Source of the DNA: Xanthoparmelia taractica
Lineage: Eukaryota > Ascomycota > Lecanoromycetes > Lecanorales > Parmeliaceae
Assembly (NCBI GenBank): GCA_033085395.1
Contig: JANQBS010000030.1
Span: forward strand, 1-64,000
Reading direction: 5' to 3'
Length of the DNA stretch: 64,000 nucleotides
Below, piece after piece: positions 32,650-43,366 of the stretch. The notes under the pieces are model-generated. The model saw only the letters and a list, made by a program, of their open reading frames with translations, was not told where the DNA came from and made no database searches. The position numbers and the translations under genes are program-made. Numbering within the stretch: position 1 is the first letter of the stretch; every line of letters begins with the position of its first letter.

Positions 32650-34376
32650 TCAGGACTCGCCCCTAGGATCTTTAGGCACATAAGATCCCTCCTCCTGCGT
32701 CAAATCATCCATATGCTGCTTCGCCCATGGGCTTCTTAACCGCAACGCCCGTCCATATCTTTCGAGTATGAAAGGGATAGGGACGAGGAGCACAGCCAAG
32801 AATGCTAGGAGACTGGCGGCCCACTGGTTCCCTAGGTAGCCAAACATCTGCTGTCCAAATAATGGAAAGCCGGCTCCAGCTATGTTGCGGACAAGGCCAA
32901 GACCGGCGAGTGCGGAAGCGCTGAAAACCTGGGATCGGTCAGCGGATACTTTCCATCTATGAATAAATACGACTTGCCTTGTATGAGTCCTCAGTGTAGG
33001 TGTACGTCATCAAAATTAAGGTATAGAACGACCAACCCCATAGAGCGGATGCTATTATAGGGACTATCCAGTGCACGCTTCTGTAAGAAGTCCATGCGAA
33101 CCAAAACAACGATATAGGAAACGCTGCAATCTGTTATTTCAATATAAGACATCTCATGAAGTAGAATGATCACTCACTGATGCCGGCTATTCGACCCAAC
33201 TGTACACGTGCTTCTGGCACATTTTTGCCACCAACGTGCGCGATTCTGCGCTGGTAATATCGCTCTTGCCATATATTTGTGACTAGTCCGAAGCTGATGC
33301 CCACCACGATGCCAAGGAATGAAAGTCCGACACCAATGGTATCGAAGCCATGGCCTTCCATCCCGAACACAAGTGAGAAAGCGCCATTGAACAAGAAGCT
33401 GAGCCCGTAGAGGTAGCCATTGTAGAGTGCTCCGAAGACAATAATGGCTTCGGAAAACAGAAATCTAAATGGTCTCAACAGCGCGGTCTTGAATAATGTT
33501 CGCGCTCCCGTCTGCTTCATCGAATCTGGGACGTCGATAGCATCCGTACCTCTTTCCTTTCTCTCACGAGCTGCACGCCGAAGAAGCAATACACTGTGTC
33601 TCGTCTCCTTCAGCGTCGCAGTCATGACCAACCAGAGGCCGCCGCAGATTCCGAGCAGAGCCCAAAATACATCCCTCCACCCTTTGAACTGCGCAATGCA
33701 AGAGAAGAGAAAGTAGCCCAACGGGGATCCTGCTGTGGCCGCCCATAAAAAGACACTCATAGCTGTTCCGGTCTCGTGCGGTTCAAAAAGATCTGCGATC
33801 GTTCCTCCAAAGTGGCTATCGTCACAGCAGAGAACCATCCAGACAGGAATCGCAGGACTAGAAATCCTCCCAGATTCTGGACCAAGGCGGTACCGAGGAC
33901 GAATAGCAAATAAGTGCCGTAAGAGGCGATATAAATGGGAGATCGTCCGTAATACCTGCAAAGAGATATGTTTAGCAGGATCTCGAAACGTTGCCGTTGG
34001 GACTACAAAGCATTGGCAAATCATACTCGGACAACGGTGCCAAAGTCATCGGCCCTAATGCGAATCCCAGTACACACAAGCTCAGGCCCAAGGTGCCGAC
34101 TATATCTGACACATCAAAGTCCTTGGCGAACTTCTTGGCGGCAGGCGAAAAGCCAGATGCTGTAAAGCTGACTGTGAGGTCGATTAACATGATGACAATC
34201 ACGATGGACCATTTCCGCCACGCTGGCCAATTCCGCGGGTTTTCGGGGTCTCCCGGGGGAAAGGTAACGAGTTCGACATCTGTGCCGTCGGCTCGTTGGA
34301 CGATTTGGCGGGGTGCTACCCCAGGGTCGGCGGTGTTGCCTGATGCGACGTTCCCTGGTGAAGGGTTGGACGACAT
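32650..34376 (-). CDS. MFS transporter (DHA1-type), broken by a one-base frameshift
   Basis: Four exons: 34376-34027, 33955-33178, 33123-32978 and 32928-32650. Introns are 71, 54 and 49 bp; the third has a GC donor (AAG|GCAAGT). Exon lengths total 1553 nt, one short of a multiple of three. Exon 2 reads GWFSAVTIA and then must shift by one base to continue as FGGTIADLFEPHETG, where relatives read VTIANFGGTIAD, so one base is missing near 33812. Otherwise the about 518-aa protein is complete: cytosolic N-terminus with PENPRNWP, TM1 near VIVIMLIDLTVSF, TM2-TM4, central basic loop, TM7-TM12 (FPISLFWFAWTSY, AGLGLVRNIAGAGFPLFG, LAFLAVLLVPIPFILERYG). DHA1 members export drugs, toxins or polyamines; the substrate here is unknown. 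Either a recent pseudogene or an assembly error. Confidence 0.8.
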
Positions 34377-35110
34377 TATGATTCGAAAATGTTTTCAGAT
34401 GAAGATGATTTGTTCTTTTAACGACTTGAGCTGAATTGATATCGCTTTATCTTCGCTAACGCTCGGTCCACATCCGTCAATATGCACACCGACGCCAGTC
34501 ACTGTGTTGCGCTTAGATAGCACAGCCCTTTTCTGATAGAGTACAAGCAGCAAGATAGCTCAATGGCAAATATATACTGGAGAGAAAAGGTCACTACCTC
34601 GAATATTGAAATTCGAACTATATAAATAAGGCAAAAGGAAAGACAGCTTGTGAGAGTTATTGACGTCAATGATGGATGGGGAAGGTCAGAGGGCCGAACC
34701 TTATCTAAAGCTACCCATCACTGTCCCTACGAAGTACTACCCAAGGCAGGTACTAACTAAAGTATCCAACGAGAGAACACTTTCAAGCATAAACTAAGGT
34801 ATCCCTTACTTTAGCTCTACAGTAAGAGATGAAGATTGCTAAAGTAGAAATCTGGATCCAGTATTGCTAAGCCTCCGATACTCCAAGCAGCACATATTGA
34901 TACAATGTCGTACAACTGTACAACAGTAGATTGTCTCGTCGGCAACCTACCAAACTCGTCTTCTTCAGACTTCCCCCTTCGTATTCTTTCTCCAGGTATA
35001 ACATGATATACACACAAACGCTTAAAAGTGGATCCGGAATGGTGGTGAAAATTGGCAGATAGTCTTGCATCATGGCAATAGATGACGATATCACGCTAAC
35101 AATGTTATCG
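34377..35110. other. Promoter region of the MFS gene and spacer
   Basis: No gene is supported. A minus-strand frame at 34867-35160 overlaps the end of the neighbouring gene and has no recognisable features. A TATAAATA word at 34620-34627 lies about 245 bp upstream of the MFS ATG. Confidence 0.4.
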
Positions 35111-35899
35111 CTACTGCCAACAAGTACACGTCTTGCTATGTATCGCGACCATACAGCCAATCACGAAGACACCGACACCGAGAATGTACTGCGCCAAAGA
35201 GAACCCGCCCTGGATATCGTTGTGAGCGATTGAGCGCCATAGAGCTGGAATCAAACTGCCCAAAACTGTGAGAACACCTAAGAAGATCAGAATGTAACAG
35301 GTTTTGATGGGGTTGGAAAAGCGTCGAGACCTGGATGTCAAGGATCGTTGTAATCCCTTGTCCTGTCCCGAGTAGGGCCAGCGCGGAAATTCTGAAGATG
35401 GCAGTCCAGGATGCTGTGGCGCGAGCTGTGTTCCTGCGAGTTGTGCTGTATAAGGGGCTTCAATAGCTACAGATTGATTCGCCGATCTTGAGCTGGACGA
35501 CTGATCACTTGGGAGGCTTGTCTCGACATGCGGTCTGTTGGGATGAATTCGTAGGCGAGGATTGCTCATGAACTCATCTGCACGATGCCGCGCCGTCACC
35601 GCCCTTGAGCCAGGTGATGTTAGCCGGTATACAGGCACTGGCATGTGAAGTTTTTTGGTGTGGGGTATTAAATCGTTGGCATGGGCGCCAATGTACGAGC
35701 ACCCAGTGCGAAGACAAGGATATTGGGAAGTCGAAGAGTCAGGAATGAAGAAGCTATGCGAACATGAGAGAGTGAATTTGGGACGTCGATGCGCGACTGG
35801 TAAGGAGAAGGAGGCTATGCAAGAAATTGGATTCTGGCAAGGAAAGTTGCATAATGGAAGCAGGGAATGAAGGGTCGTCAAAACGAAGTGCAATAGCAT
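35111..35899 (-). CDS. Orphan protein: C2H2-like finger plus two C-terminal TM segments
   Basis: A single frame from the ATG at 35899 gives 262 aa; starts further inside are possible. The region CLRTGCSYIGAHANDLIPH, ending TKKLH, has C-x4-C-x12-H-x4-H spacing, an exact C2H2 zinc-finger pattern. A disordered Ser/Pro/Gln-rich linker follows. At the C-terminus are two membrane segments (CYILIFLGVLTVLGSLIPAL and AQYILGVGVFVIGCMVAIH) separated by a short loop (WRSIAHNDIQGGFS), ending HSKTCTCW. This two-TM tail with a final Cys-x-Cys-Trp recurs in fungal hypothetical proteins, but I know no function. The combination would make a membrane-anchored finger protein. The N-terminal about 50 residues look low-quality, so the start may be wrong. 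Confidence 0.55.
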   Translation of the reverse strand: MLLHFVLTTLHSLLPLCNFPCQNPISCIASFSLPVAHRRPKFTLSCSHSFFIPDSSTSQYPCLRTGCSYIGAHANDLIPHTKKLHMPVPVYRLTSPGSRAVTARHRADEFMSNPRLRIHPNRPHVETSLPSDQSSSSRSANQSVAIEAPYTAQLAGTQLAPQHPGLPSSEFPRWPYSGQDKGLQRSLTSRSRRFSNPIKTCYILIFLGVLTVLGSLIPALWRSIAHNDIQGGFSLAQYILGVGVFVIGCMVAIHSKTCTCWQ

Positions 35900-36580
35900 A
35901 CCTCTTCGTTCGCCCCATCCTAGGGGCACGCGGCACCGCAGAGGCGTCAATTATTTCGACCCTTGGGCACAGTCTCGCAAATATACTCGTAGACTTGGTT
36001 CCGAGGTCCCAAGGTTAACCGTGTTGCGTATATTCAAGCAATTCCAAGCACTCCTGAAACGGATGAAGTAACTAGAGCTGCAGGGGTACTCTATCAGAGA
36101 CGTGTCCATCAGCCACCTAGACTGTTGACAAGAAGGAAGTTTTTAAATAGAACATTGAACAAGAACCCGGACTTACGTCCTACTAAGTAATAGAGAAAAA
36201 TCAGCAATTGGTCGAAAGCACTTTGGAACCTTGATGAGATCAGACAAGAGATTGAATGTTGAATTCTCAGCTGTCGATTATATCCCACAAGGTTGACCGA
36301 AACATGCGTATGGATGGCACTCCGTCAATGTCGAATCTTGGATGAGCCATAACCTTGCAATGTTCGATGGACCTTGAACTAGGTATTAGCAGATAGATAC
36401 TGGAAGCATCGGAAGTTGTACCATGGCAGAATGGATGGGAGAGATGCACGAGCTATGTGCCCGAGATGCACAGATCTACCGAGGCTGAACCACGTGACAC
36501 CAGGGCTCTCTGCAGCCTTGCCCCTCGTGCCTCCTCTACCATGACTGGGTGACTATATCAAAGAGGCTGTGCCCACCTTC
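35900..36580. other. Divergent intergenic region
   Basis: It separates the minus-strand finger/TM gene from the plus-strand CoA-transferase gene and must hold both promoters. No gene or strong motif was seen. Confidence 0.4.
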
Positions 36581-37794
36581 ATGGCAAGCTCTCCACCACC
36601 TCTGACTGGTGTTCGAGTCATTGAGCTTGCTGGTCTGGCTCCAGGTACTTACCAACCATCCAGCACTAACACCAATAGCCTTTCTAACAGCGCACCCAAG
36701 GCCCATTTGCCTGCCTTCTCCTTGCCGACTATGGCGCCTCCGTTCTCCGCATTGATCGAGCCCATCCTCAAGCTCACACTCCAGATCCTCCCCCTCCAAC
36801 GCCTGATCCTTTGACGCGCCACAAGTCCTCGATAGCCCTAGACCTCAAATCCCCCAATGGTCTTGCCTTTCTCAAATCTCTCCTCAACCACGCCGATATC
36901 CTCGTCGATCCCTTTCGCCCCGGAGTACTTGAGTCAATCGGGCTCGACCCGGATGATCTGCTGGCCGCAAATACTCACCTTATAATCGCCCGCCTTACTG
37001 GCTTCCGCCGAGATGGCCCCTTTGCGCCAATGGCGGGACACGACATCAATTATCTCGCCGTTTCAGGCCTCCTCTCTCAATTCGGACCATCCAATGCGCC
37101 ACCCTCTTTTCCTGCCAATATCATTGCAGACTTTGCAGGCGGTGGCCTCATGTGCGCATTCGGGATCTTGACCGCCCTGTACAACAGAACGCAAACCGGA
37201 AAGGGCCAGGTAGTGGAAGCAAACATGGTCGATGGAAGTGCCTATCTGGGGACATTCTCAAGGTTCTTGAGAAAGACGCCGCTGGGAGATAAACCGAGGG
37301 GAGAAAACACGTTGGACGGAGGATGCCCGTGGTACAACGTTTATGAGTGTAAGGGTGGGCAATACATGGCGGTGGGAGCTCTGGAGGAAAAGTTTTTTGG
37401 GCTACTCTTGAAGGGATTGGATGTCGATCAAGACTTGCTAACTACACGGGACGATCGTACGACGTGGCCAGCCTTGAAGGAGATATTCCGTAAACGCTTT
37501 TCGGAAAAGACAAGGCAAGAATGGGAACGGATCTTTGCCGGCCAAGACGCGTGTTGCACACCAGTCCTCTCGCAAGATGAGCACGAGGAGCAAGGATATG
37601 AGCAAAGACCTGCTGTAGGCCTTTCGGGATCGCGTGGTCTTGCCATCCCTGTTTCTGAGGCATGGAGCAGCCAGAATCTTGCACCAGGAGTCGGCGGTGA
37701 AAGGCTTCTAGAAGATTGGATGGGTTGGAGGAGAGAAAGAGACTATAGGGTGGAAGGTGGTGGGTTGGTCAAAATCAAGGCTTCTAAGCTGTGA
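36581..37794 (+). CDS. Class III CoA-transferase family, alpha-methylacyl-CoA racemase-like
   Basis: Two exons, 36581-36644 and 36701-37794 (56-bp intron with CTAAC branch site), give 385 aa. The join makes LAPGPFACLLLADYGA, the conserved family start; unspliced sequence runs into a stop. The protein has the CaiB/BaiF fold signature (TRHKSSIALDLKSPNG, LVDPFRPGVLE). His135 in MAGHDINYLAVSGLLSQFG and Asp165 in IIADFAGGGLMCAFGI are spaced 30 residues apart, exactly as the His/Asp catalytic pair of alpha-methylacyl-CoA racemase. That enzyme inverts 2-methylacyl-CoA thioesters before beta-oxidation of branched fatty acids, usually in peroxisomes or mitochondria. The C-terminus (KASKL) ends in SKL, a perfect type 1 peroxisomal targeting signal, so a peroxisomal location is predicted. 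Confidence 0.9.
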
Positions 37795-38984
37795 AGTCGG
37801 TGAGACTTGCGACGGCGTCAATGTCGCACTTAGCTGATGAAGGTAAGACTGAGCCTTGCCATCTATCTCGACTTTGTCACACCCTTAGTGTCTTATTCTC
37901 TGTCTGCTTTTGTAGACTATAACGAGGCAAACTAGGACATGCCACGCAAGCTGTCAGGAAAAGGGGCAGTCTTGGGTACCGGCACTCCCCATATCTAACG
38001 AACTGATAGGTGATGAAGCAGGAAGATTGATAATCTTTTCCGTGAAGAGTCCCAACAAATTCTGTTATTGCTAGTACTTACGCTCAAACTGTCCGCGTTC
38101 AACGGATTACTACCACTACCAATGCTATCTTCCTGTCAGCGCGCATTGCGCACTGTCGAGTATTTCTGGATGAACAAAGCTACCAGCCACTATCTCGACT
38201 CCCTAATCAAAACGACTATTTACTGTATACGAAGCTCTGCCTAATAACGCTCCTGTTACATTTTTGTCCTTTAATTTCCGTTAGATGCTTTTGTTCTCTT
38301 TCCCTCTCTCCTTTCTTCTTTCTGCATTCAAGTCTTATAGACTCGTACCAACTTCATAGCTCATTTCAGTTTCAAGATATCATTACGTCGTCAACAAACA
38401 GTGTACGATGCACACCGACGCTCGACACAAACCTAGCGGTTGTGTACTTGGAGCTATTGAAGCCCATGAACAACGATGGAGGTCTTCTGACCGTCAAGCG
38501 GCTGCTCATATGGTAGACTTGGACAAGCAGTTGTACATCGAAGCAGCACTGGCTAAGAACCTTCCACTCTGGCGCCTCGAGAACAGATTGTCTCTGGAAG
38601 TACGATTGACCTTTTCCTTCGGACCATGTCAGCAGCAGGGTCAAGATGAGTGAACTATGAAATAACACCTACTCTTCTGGCCTCGGAATGGCAAGCATGC
38701 TTTGCCTTACATGTACCAAAGTCAAACACGTGGTCTAGGCTTGATTCTACACCCCGCCAGCACTACTGCAGCATACAATGGACCCTGGAGAAATTAGTGG
38801 TAGACGTGAAGCAAACGCGGGGCTTGGTGTGGGGTAATGTTTACTTGGCAAGCAGTATCTCTTTCAATCAATATATTGATATACGGTAATGACAATGCGC
38901 CCTTGAGTCTACTCTCCATTGTCATTTACAGACGTTCGATTCTACGTACCCTTCATAGCCTGCACTGTTCTACGCTCAACCGAA
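37795..38984. other. Spacer without a recognised gene
   Basis: CT-rich sequence at 38255-38330. Frames of 80-100 codons (38372-38889) show no family features. The last part is the promoter and leader of the MetE-like gene. Confidence 0.4.
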
Positions 38985-40532
38985 ATGCCCATCCCGACCG
39001 AAGTAGTAGGCTCCCTGCCTCGTCCGCAATGTACACCTCCCCCCTCCCCTCCCATTCCCCCTCCTCATCATCGACCCAACCCGTTCCTCCCCCCTCTCCC
39101 CTCCCCCCTTTCCGAAAACCCAAAACCAAAAAAAAACAACAACCCAAGCGCTAACCTGCCCGCCCCAAAGACCTCCAAAAAGCCTACGCAGACTACGACG
39201 CCGGCGCCATCACGCGCGACGACCTCGTGAAAGCGCAGGACGCGGCCGCCGAGGACTCGGTGACGCGGATGGCGCAGACGGGCGAGACGCTCGTGACGGA
39301 CGGCGAGCAGCGCGCCAGCTCGTTCGCGACGTACCCGATCATCGATACGTTGGGTGGGAAAGGGTTGGCGGATAATTTGGCGGCGGACGGGCAGTATTTT
39401 GTACGTTTTTTCTCTTTCTCTCTGCTCTCTCTCTCTCTCTCTCTCTCTTCTCTTGTGCCGGCCCCCCTGTGCTGCGTCCGAAAGGGCGGGTGATCGATCG
39501 CGATGGTGTGGTTGCGGGACGGGATGGGAGGCTGATGCTGATGCGATATGTATGGATCAGGCGATCTTCGACGACGGCCATCATCGGCAATTGCCACGGC
39601 TCAAGAGCGGTCCGTTGCGGTATAAGACGTATGCGTATGAGAATTTCAAAAAGTCGTATCCGTATGCCAAAGGCCATGGGATGAAGCAGGCGGTCATTGC
39701 GCCGAGTATGCTGTACTTACTGTATCCGTTGAATGGGACCATGGAGGGGTATCCGAGGGAGACATTCGTGGAGGATCTGGTGAATGAGTGTGAGAAGGAT
39801 ATCAAGGGGTGTTTTGAGGCGGGGGCGAAGAGGGTTTCGATCGACTTCACCGAAGGTAAGTCGACCTCGCCCTTTCGTCTATCCATAAGAATTCCAAAAA
39901 AAGAAAAAAAAAAAAAAAAGATCAAAAAGATCCCCACAACTGACCGCATCATCACAGGCCGCCTCGCCTCCAAAAACGACCCCCGCAACCCCTGGACCGG
40001 CGCCTCCCTCCTCCAAACCTTCATCGACCTCAACAACCGCGTCCTGTCCCGCTTCTCCGCCCCCGAGCGCGCCAACATCGGCATCCACACCTGCCCCGGC
40101 GGCGACTGCGACTCGGTCCACTCACACGAAGTCCCCTACGCGAAGCTCCTACCCTCCCTCTTCGCCATGAACGCAGGCTACTTCCTCATCCAGCTCGCGT
40201 CGGAGAAGGACAAGCGGGGCGTCTACGAGCAGATTGGGCGGTCCATCCATCGCGACGCCGAAGGCGTCAAGCAGGTTGCGTTTGTCGGCGTGACGGATCC
40301 GTTGAATCCCGAGGTGGAGAGTAAGGAGCAGGTGGCTGCGGCGTTGGAGGAGGCGAGTAGGTGGATTGCGAAGGATCAATTGGGCGCGACGGATGATTGT
40401 GGGTTTAGTCCGTTTAGCATTGATGTTAAGCCGAAGCATGGGAGTCCGGATTTTGCGAGGGAGGTGGCGATGAAGAAGATTAGGGCGAGGGTTGAGGGGG
40501 CGGGGATGGCGAGTGAGAGGTTGGGTATCTGA
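38985..40532 (+). CDS. Short MetE-like (cobalamin-independent methionine synthase family) protein
   Basis: Four exons, 38985-39030, 39171-39400, 39561-39855 and 39958-40532 (introns 140, 160 and 102 bp; the first two are C/T-rich, the third has an A-run), give 381 aa. The start MPIPTEVVGSLPRP resembles the opening of the MetE C-terminal barrel; LQKAYADYDAGAITRDDL, VTDGEQRASSFATYP, HTCPGGDCDSVHSHEV, and DDCGFSPF near the end supply the His/Cys zinc ligands expected for binding a thiol substrate. Full methionine synthase is about 765 aa with two barrels; this has one. It belongs to a fungal and bacterial stand-alone group (YxjG/YxjH-like) whose substrate is unproven. The third and fourth exons are very GC-rich. 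Confidence 0.85.
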
Positions 40533-40730
40533 CTCGAAGCGGGAGAGGAGTTTTGGGGTGTCTATGGAATGTGTTTGGTCCGCGGATCTAAGCTGAAATA
40601 TGTGTCTATTGGGAGTTTGTTGTTCGGTCAGGGGCGCCTTGAGCGTATGAGTTCAAGAGGAGTCTTAAAAGCAATATCGATTGCTCTGTCGACATTCCAC
40701 GCAGATACCTGAATATGGATCTGCACATCA

Positions 40731-43085
40731 TCATTTGGTCGCGAACCTATACCGATATGGTTGCTCTCGGTCCATCGACCATTTCGCACCCTCCTCTTCC
40801 CTTCCCCAACTCCACATCAGCGCCTTACCCATCTTCTCTCGTTCCCGGAATAAAAGTCGCACTCTCCGCCTCCATTCCCTCTCTCTAGCCTCTACTGCCT
40901 CCGCAAAACGTGCTTCCAGCTCTGCGTTCACGATAGCATTGGTCTTCTTTGCGTCTTCTGCTGCCTGCCGCGCCTCCTCTGCCTCTGCTTTGGAAGATGA
41001 TAGCGCAGCATTGGCCTTTTCCAGTCTAGCGTTCAAAACACGAATAGCGGAGCGCAGCTCATTCTCCATTGACGTGTCAGCAGCTTTTGAGGTTTCGTTC
41101 TGTTGCTTTTGGAAGGTTGCGATCCGCTGGTTGAGGGATGTTATTTCTTCGCGGTGAGCGTTTGTGAGACGTGCCTCGCGCTTCTGCATGCCTTCACCAG
41201 CTTTCAGTAGAGCAGAGCGCAGATTCTGCAGCTCCTTGGCGTGCTCGGCCTTCAGCTTGGTGAGTGCGCTTTCCTCTTGTTCAATTCTTTCCAGGACATC
41301 GCTGCCAGCTGCTTCGTCAATGTTATTCACATCCACATGTTCGACTGCAGGGTCACCACGCTTCTCATCGAAAGGCTCTGCAGTTTCTTTGTCAACCCTT
41401 TGGTCGCTGATACGTTTTTCCAAATCCGCGATGTCCTGAGCCTGGCGATCATTTTGCTGCACTAGTCGGTCATTCTCATCTTTTACTGTCTCAACAATGC
41501 GCCTGGTCTCCGCAAGTTGCTCGTGCGCATGGTGGAGTTCCATCTTGACGGCTTTGATTTCATTGTTGAGCGTACGCAATTCTTGATCCTTTTGCTCGAT
41601 ACTCTCGGTCAGCGAGACCGCTTCGTTGCTGCGGTGGATGGACTCTTTCCGCTCAAGCGCAATTTCGTTGTTCTTGATCTCCAGCTCAGCGCTGAGACCC
41701 TTGATGGTAGCCGCATTGGCTTCGTGGATCGATTCGATCTGACCTTGGTACCTTCTTATCTCTTCTCGAGCCGTCTGTAGCTCTTCTGCAAGAGCCCTGG
41801 TCCTGTCCTCAGCTGCCGTCTTAGCGGTTTCGGCGTCTTGGTGCTCCTTCAGCTCTTCTCGAGCTGCATATAGCTCTTCTTCAAGAGCACTGATTCTTTC
41901 ATTGGCGGCAATCTTATTGGACTCCGCGTCCGCTTTGACAGAGGCCAACTCTTGGACCGCAGGCTCGAACTTTGCCCTCAATGACGCGACTTTTGGAGGA
42001 CTAAGCGCGTTGACTTCTTTTTCCTTGAGTCTTAGCTGCTCCTTCCAATGGTCCGTTAGTTGTGAGTGCTGTCTTTTCAGGACATCCTTCTCGGCTTCGT
42101 GACGCTCTAGCAATTCGGCTCTCTCATTCCTAAGAAATTCATTTTCTTGCTCAACTTCCTGATAGGCCAAACGACGCTCCTCATCTTCAAGTCTCATTCT
42201 TTCTACTTCTGCCTGCAGCGCAGAGATCCTTTCAAACACCTCTTCCGCCGCTTGGTCCTGGATCATCTCGGTGTTCATCCGGGATAGCGGAGGAGCTTGA
42301 AGTCTGGCTTCCTCTTGCACACCTTCCTCAATGATTGCATGATTTTTCAATGGCGCAGGTGTAGATGTTCCATGCGGCTCGAAAACGCTCTCTTCTAGTA
42401 GCCCCTCGTTGACTCTGAGTTCCTGGGTATAGTCCTGCGGATCTTCATTTGACACGCTACCCTCATATTCCTTCTTCTTCCAATTTTCGCCACTTCTCAT
42501 CCACTTCTCCATATTCACGGTAAAGTCTTCAGGCCCTTCATCCTCACTACCAACCTCATCCCTCTCTTTCTCCAAGTCTCCAACTACCATACTACTTGGC
42601 TTGTCTCCCAGACCTCCGAGATCAACAGTATGATTACCCAATAGATCCTCTCCTCCGTCGCGCTCTGCTTCTTCATCTTCTTGTCCACCGTGTAATTCCT
42701 CGGTATCTTGGGGCTTATGCTCATCCGTCCATTGTTTACCCTGAAATGCCTGTTCATATCCCGGTGGAGGCGCCGCTTGTTCAGTCCTTCCAAGTTGCGC
42801 AAGATCTATAGTGTAATTCTCCATGCTGAAATCTCCTAGACTCCCATCACTCGAATGCGACCCAGATGATGCGACTGAGCGCGTACGTCGCGGATGCTGG
42901 GATGACCCCGGACGTCCTTTCCTGAACAATGAAGAGCGGCGGAGCGCGCCAGAAGCTGATGTGGGTCGAGGAAAGGGTAGAGTTGAGCTGAAGGAAGGAG
43001 TCGAAAAGATTGATGAGGGAAGGAGGTGAGACGGAGCTTGTTGCGTGGGGCGGGGAGGTGGAGAGGGTGAGGTAATTTCAGACAT
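40731..43085 (-). CDS. Large coiled-coil protein of unknown role
   Basis: A single exon of 784 aa from the ATG at 43085; the longer frame upstream begins at GTG. Residues 1-80 are Ser/Pro/Arg-rich and disordered. Between about 85 and 230 a short motif recurs: ENYTIDLAQLG, NHTVDLGGLG, DFTVNMEKW and DYTQELRVNE, of the form [acid/N]-x-T-[hydrophobic]-[D/N/E]. From about 280 to 745 the protein is almost continuous heptad-repeat coiled coil. It has an internal duplication (ALEEELYAAREELKEHQ against ALAEELQTAREEIRRYQ) coming from a tandem DNA duplication around 41750-41900. The end is basic and aromatic (RRVRLLFREREKMGKALMW). The layout suits a scaffold at the cytoskeleton or spindle pole, but this is inference; I cannot assign a named family. 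Confidence 0.75.
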   Translation of the reverse strand: MSEITSPSPPPRPTQQAPSHLLPSSIFSTPSFSSTLPFPRPTSASGALRRSSLFRKGRPGSSQHPRRTRSVASSGSHSSDGSLGDFSMENYTIDLAQLGRTEQAAPPPGYEQAFQGKQWTDEHKPQDTEELHGGQEDEEAERDGGEDLLGNHTVDLGGLGDKPSSMVVGDLEKERDEVGSEDEGPEDFTVNMEKWMRSGENWKKKEYEGSVSNEDPQDYTQELRVNEGLLEESVFEPHGTSTPAPLKNHAIIEEGVQEEARLQAPPLSRMNTEMIQDQAAEEVFERISALQAEVERMRLEDEERRLAYQEVEQENEFLRNERAELLERHEAEKDVLKRQHSQLTDHWKEQLRLKEKEVNALSPPKVASLRAKFEPAVQELASVKADAESNKIAANERISALEEELYAAREELKEHQDAETAKTAAEDRTRALAEELQTAREEIRRYQGQIESIHEANAATIKGLSAELEIKNNEIALERKESIHRSNEAVSLTESIEQKDQELRTLNNEIKAVKMELHHAHEQLAETRRIVETVKDENDRLVQQNDRQAQDIADLEKRISDQRVDKETAEPFDEKRGDPAVEHVDVNNIDEAAGSDVLERIEQEESALTKLKAEHAKELQNLRSALLKAGEGMQKREARLTNAHREEITSLNQRIATFQKQQNETSKAADTSMENELRSAIRVLNARLEKANAALSSSKAEAEEARQAAEDAKKTNAIVNAELEARFAEAVEAREREWRRRVRLLFREREKMGKALMWSWGREEEGAKWSMDREQPYRYRFATK

Positions 43086-43366
43086 CTTGATTGATAATGA
43101 CACAAAGTCGTCAAGTCTTCAAGTTATAGAGGTGAGCATGGACAATCAAGTTTGTGCTTGTGCGACACCGATACAAGATATGAACATTGTCACTTCGTGT
43201 TGTTTACATTTGCAGATTTCAGCCCTACCGAAATACATCTACCCGCGATATCTTGCCGCACCTAACGCCGCTAGTCGTACTTCGTATTGACACTTCGAGA
43301 GTTCTGGACGGATTGATATATTCGAGTGTAAAGGACCATGTGTAAATTTTTTGGATCGACCGCGAT

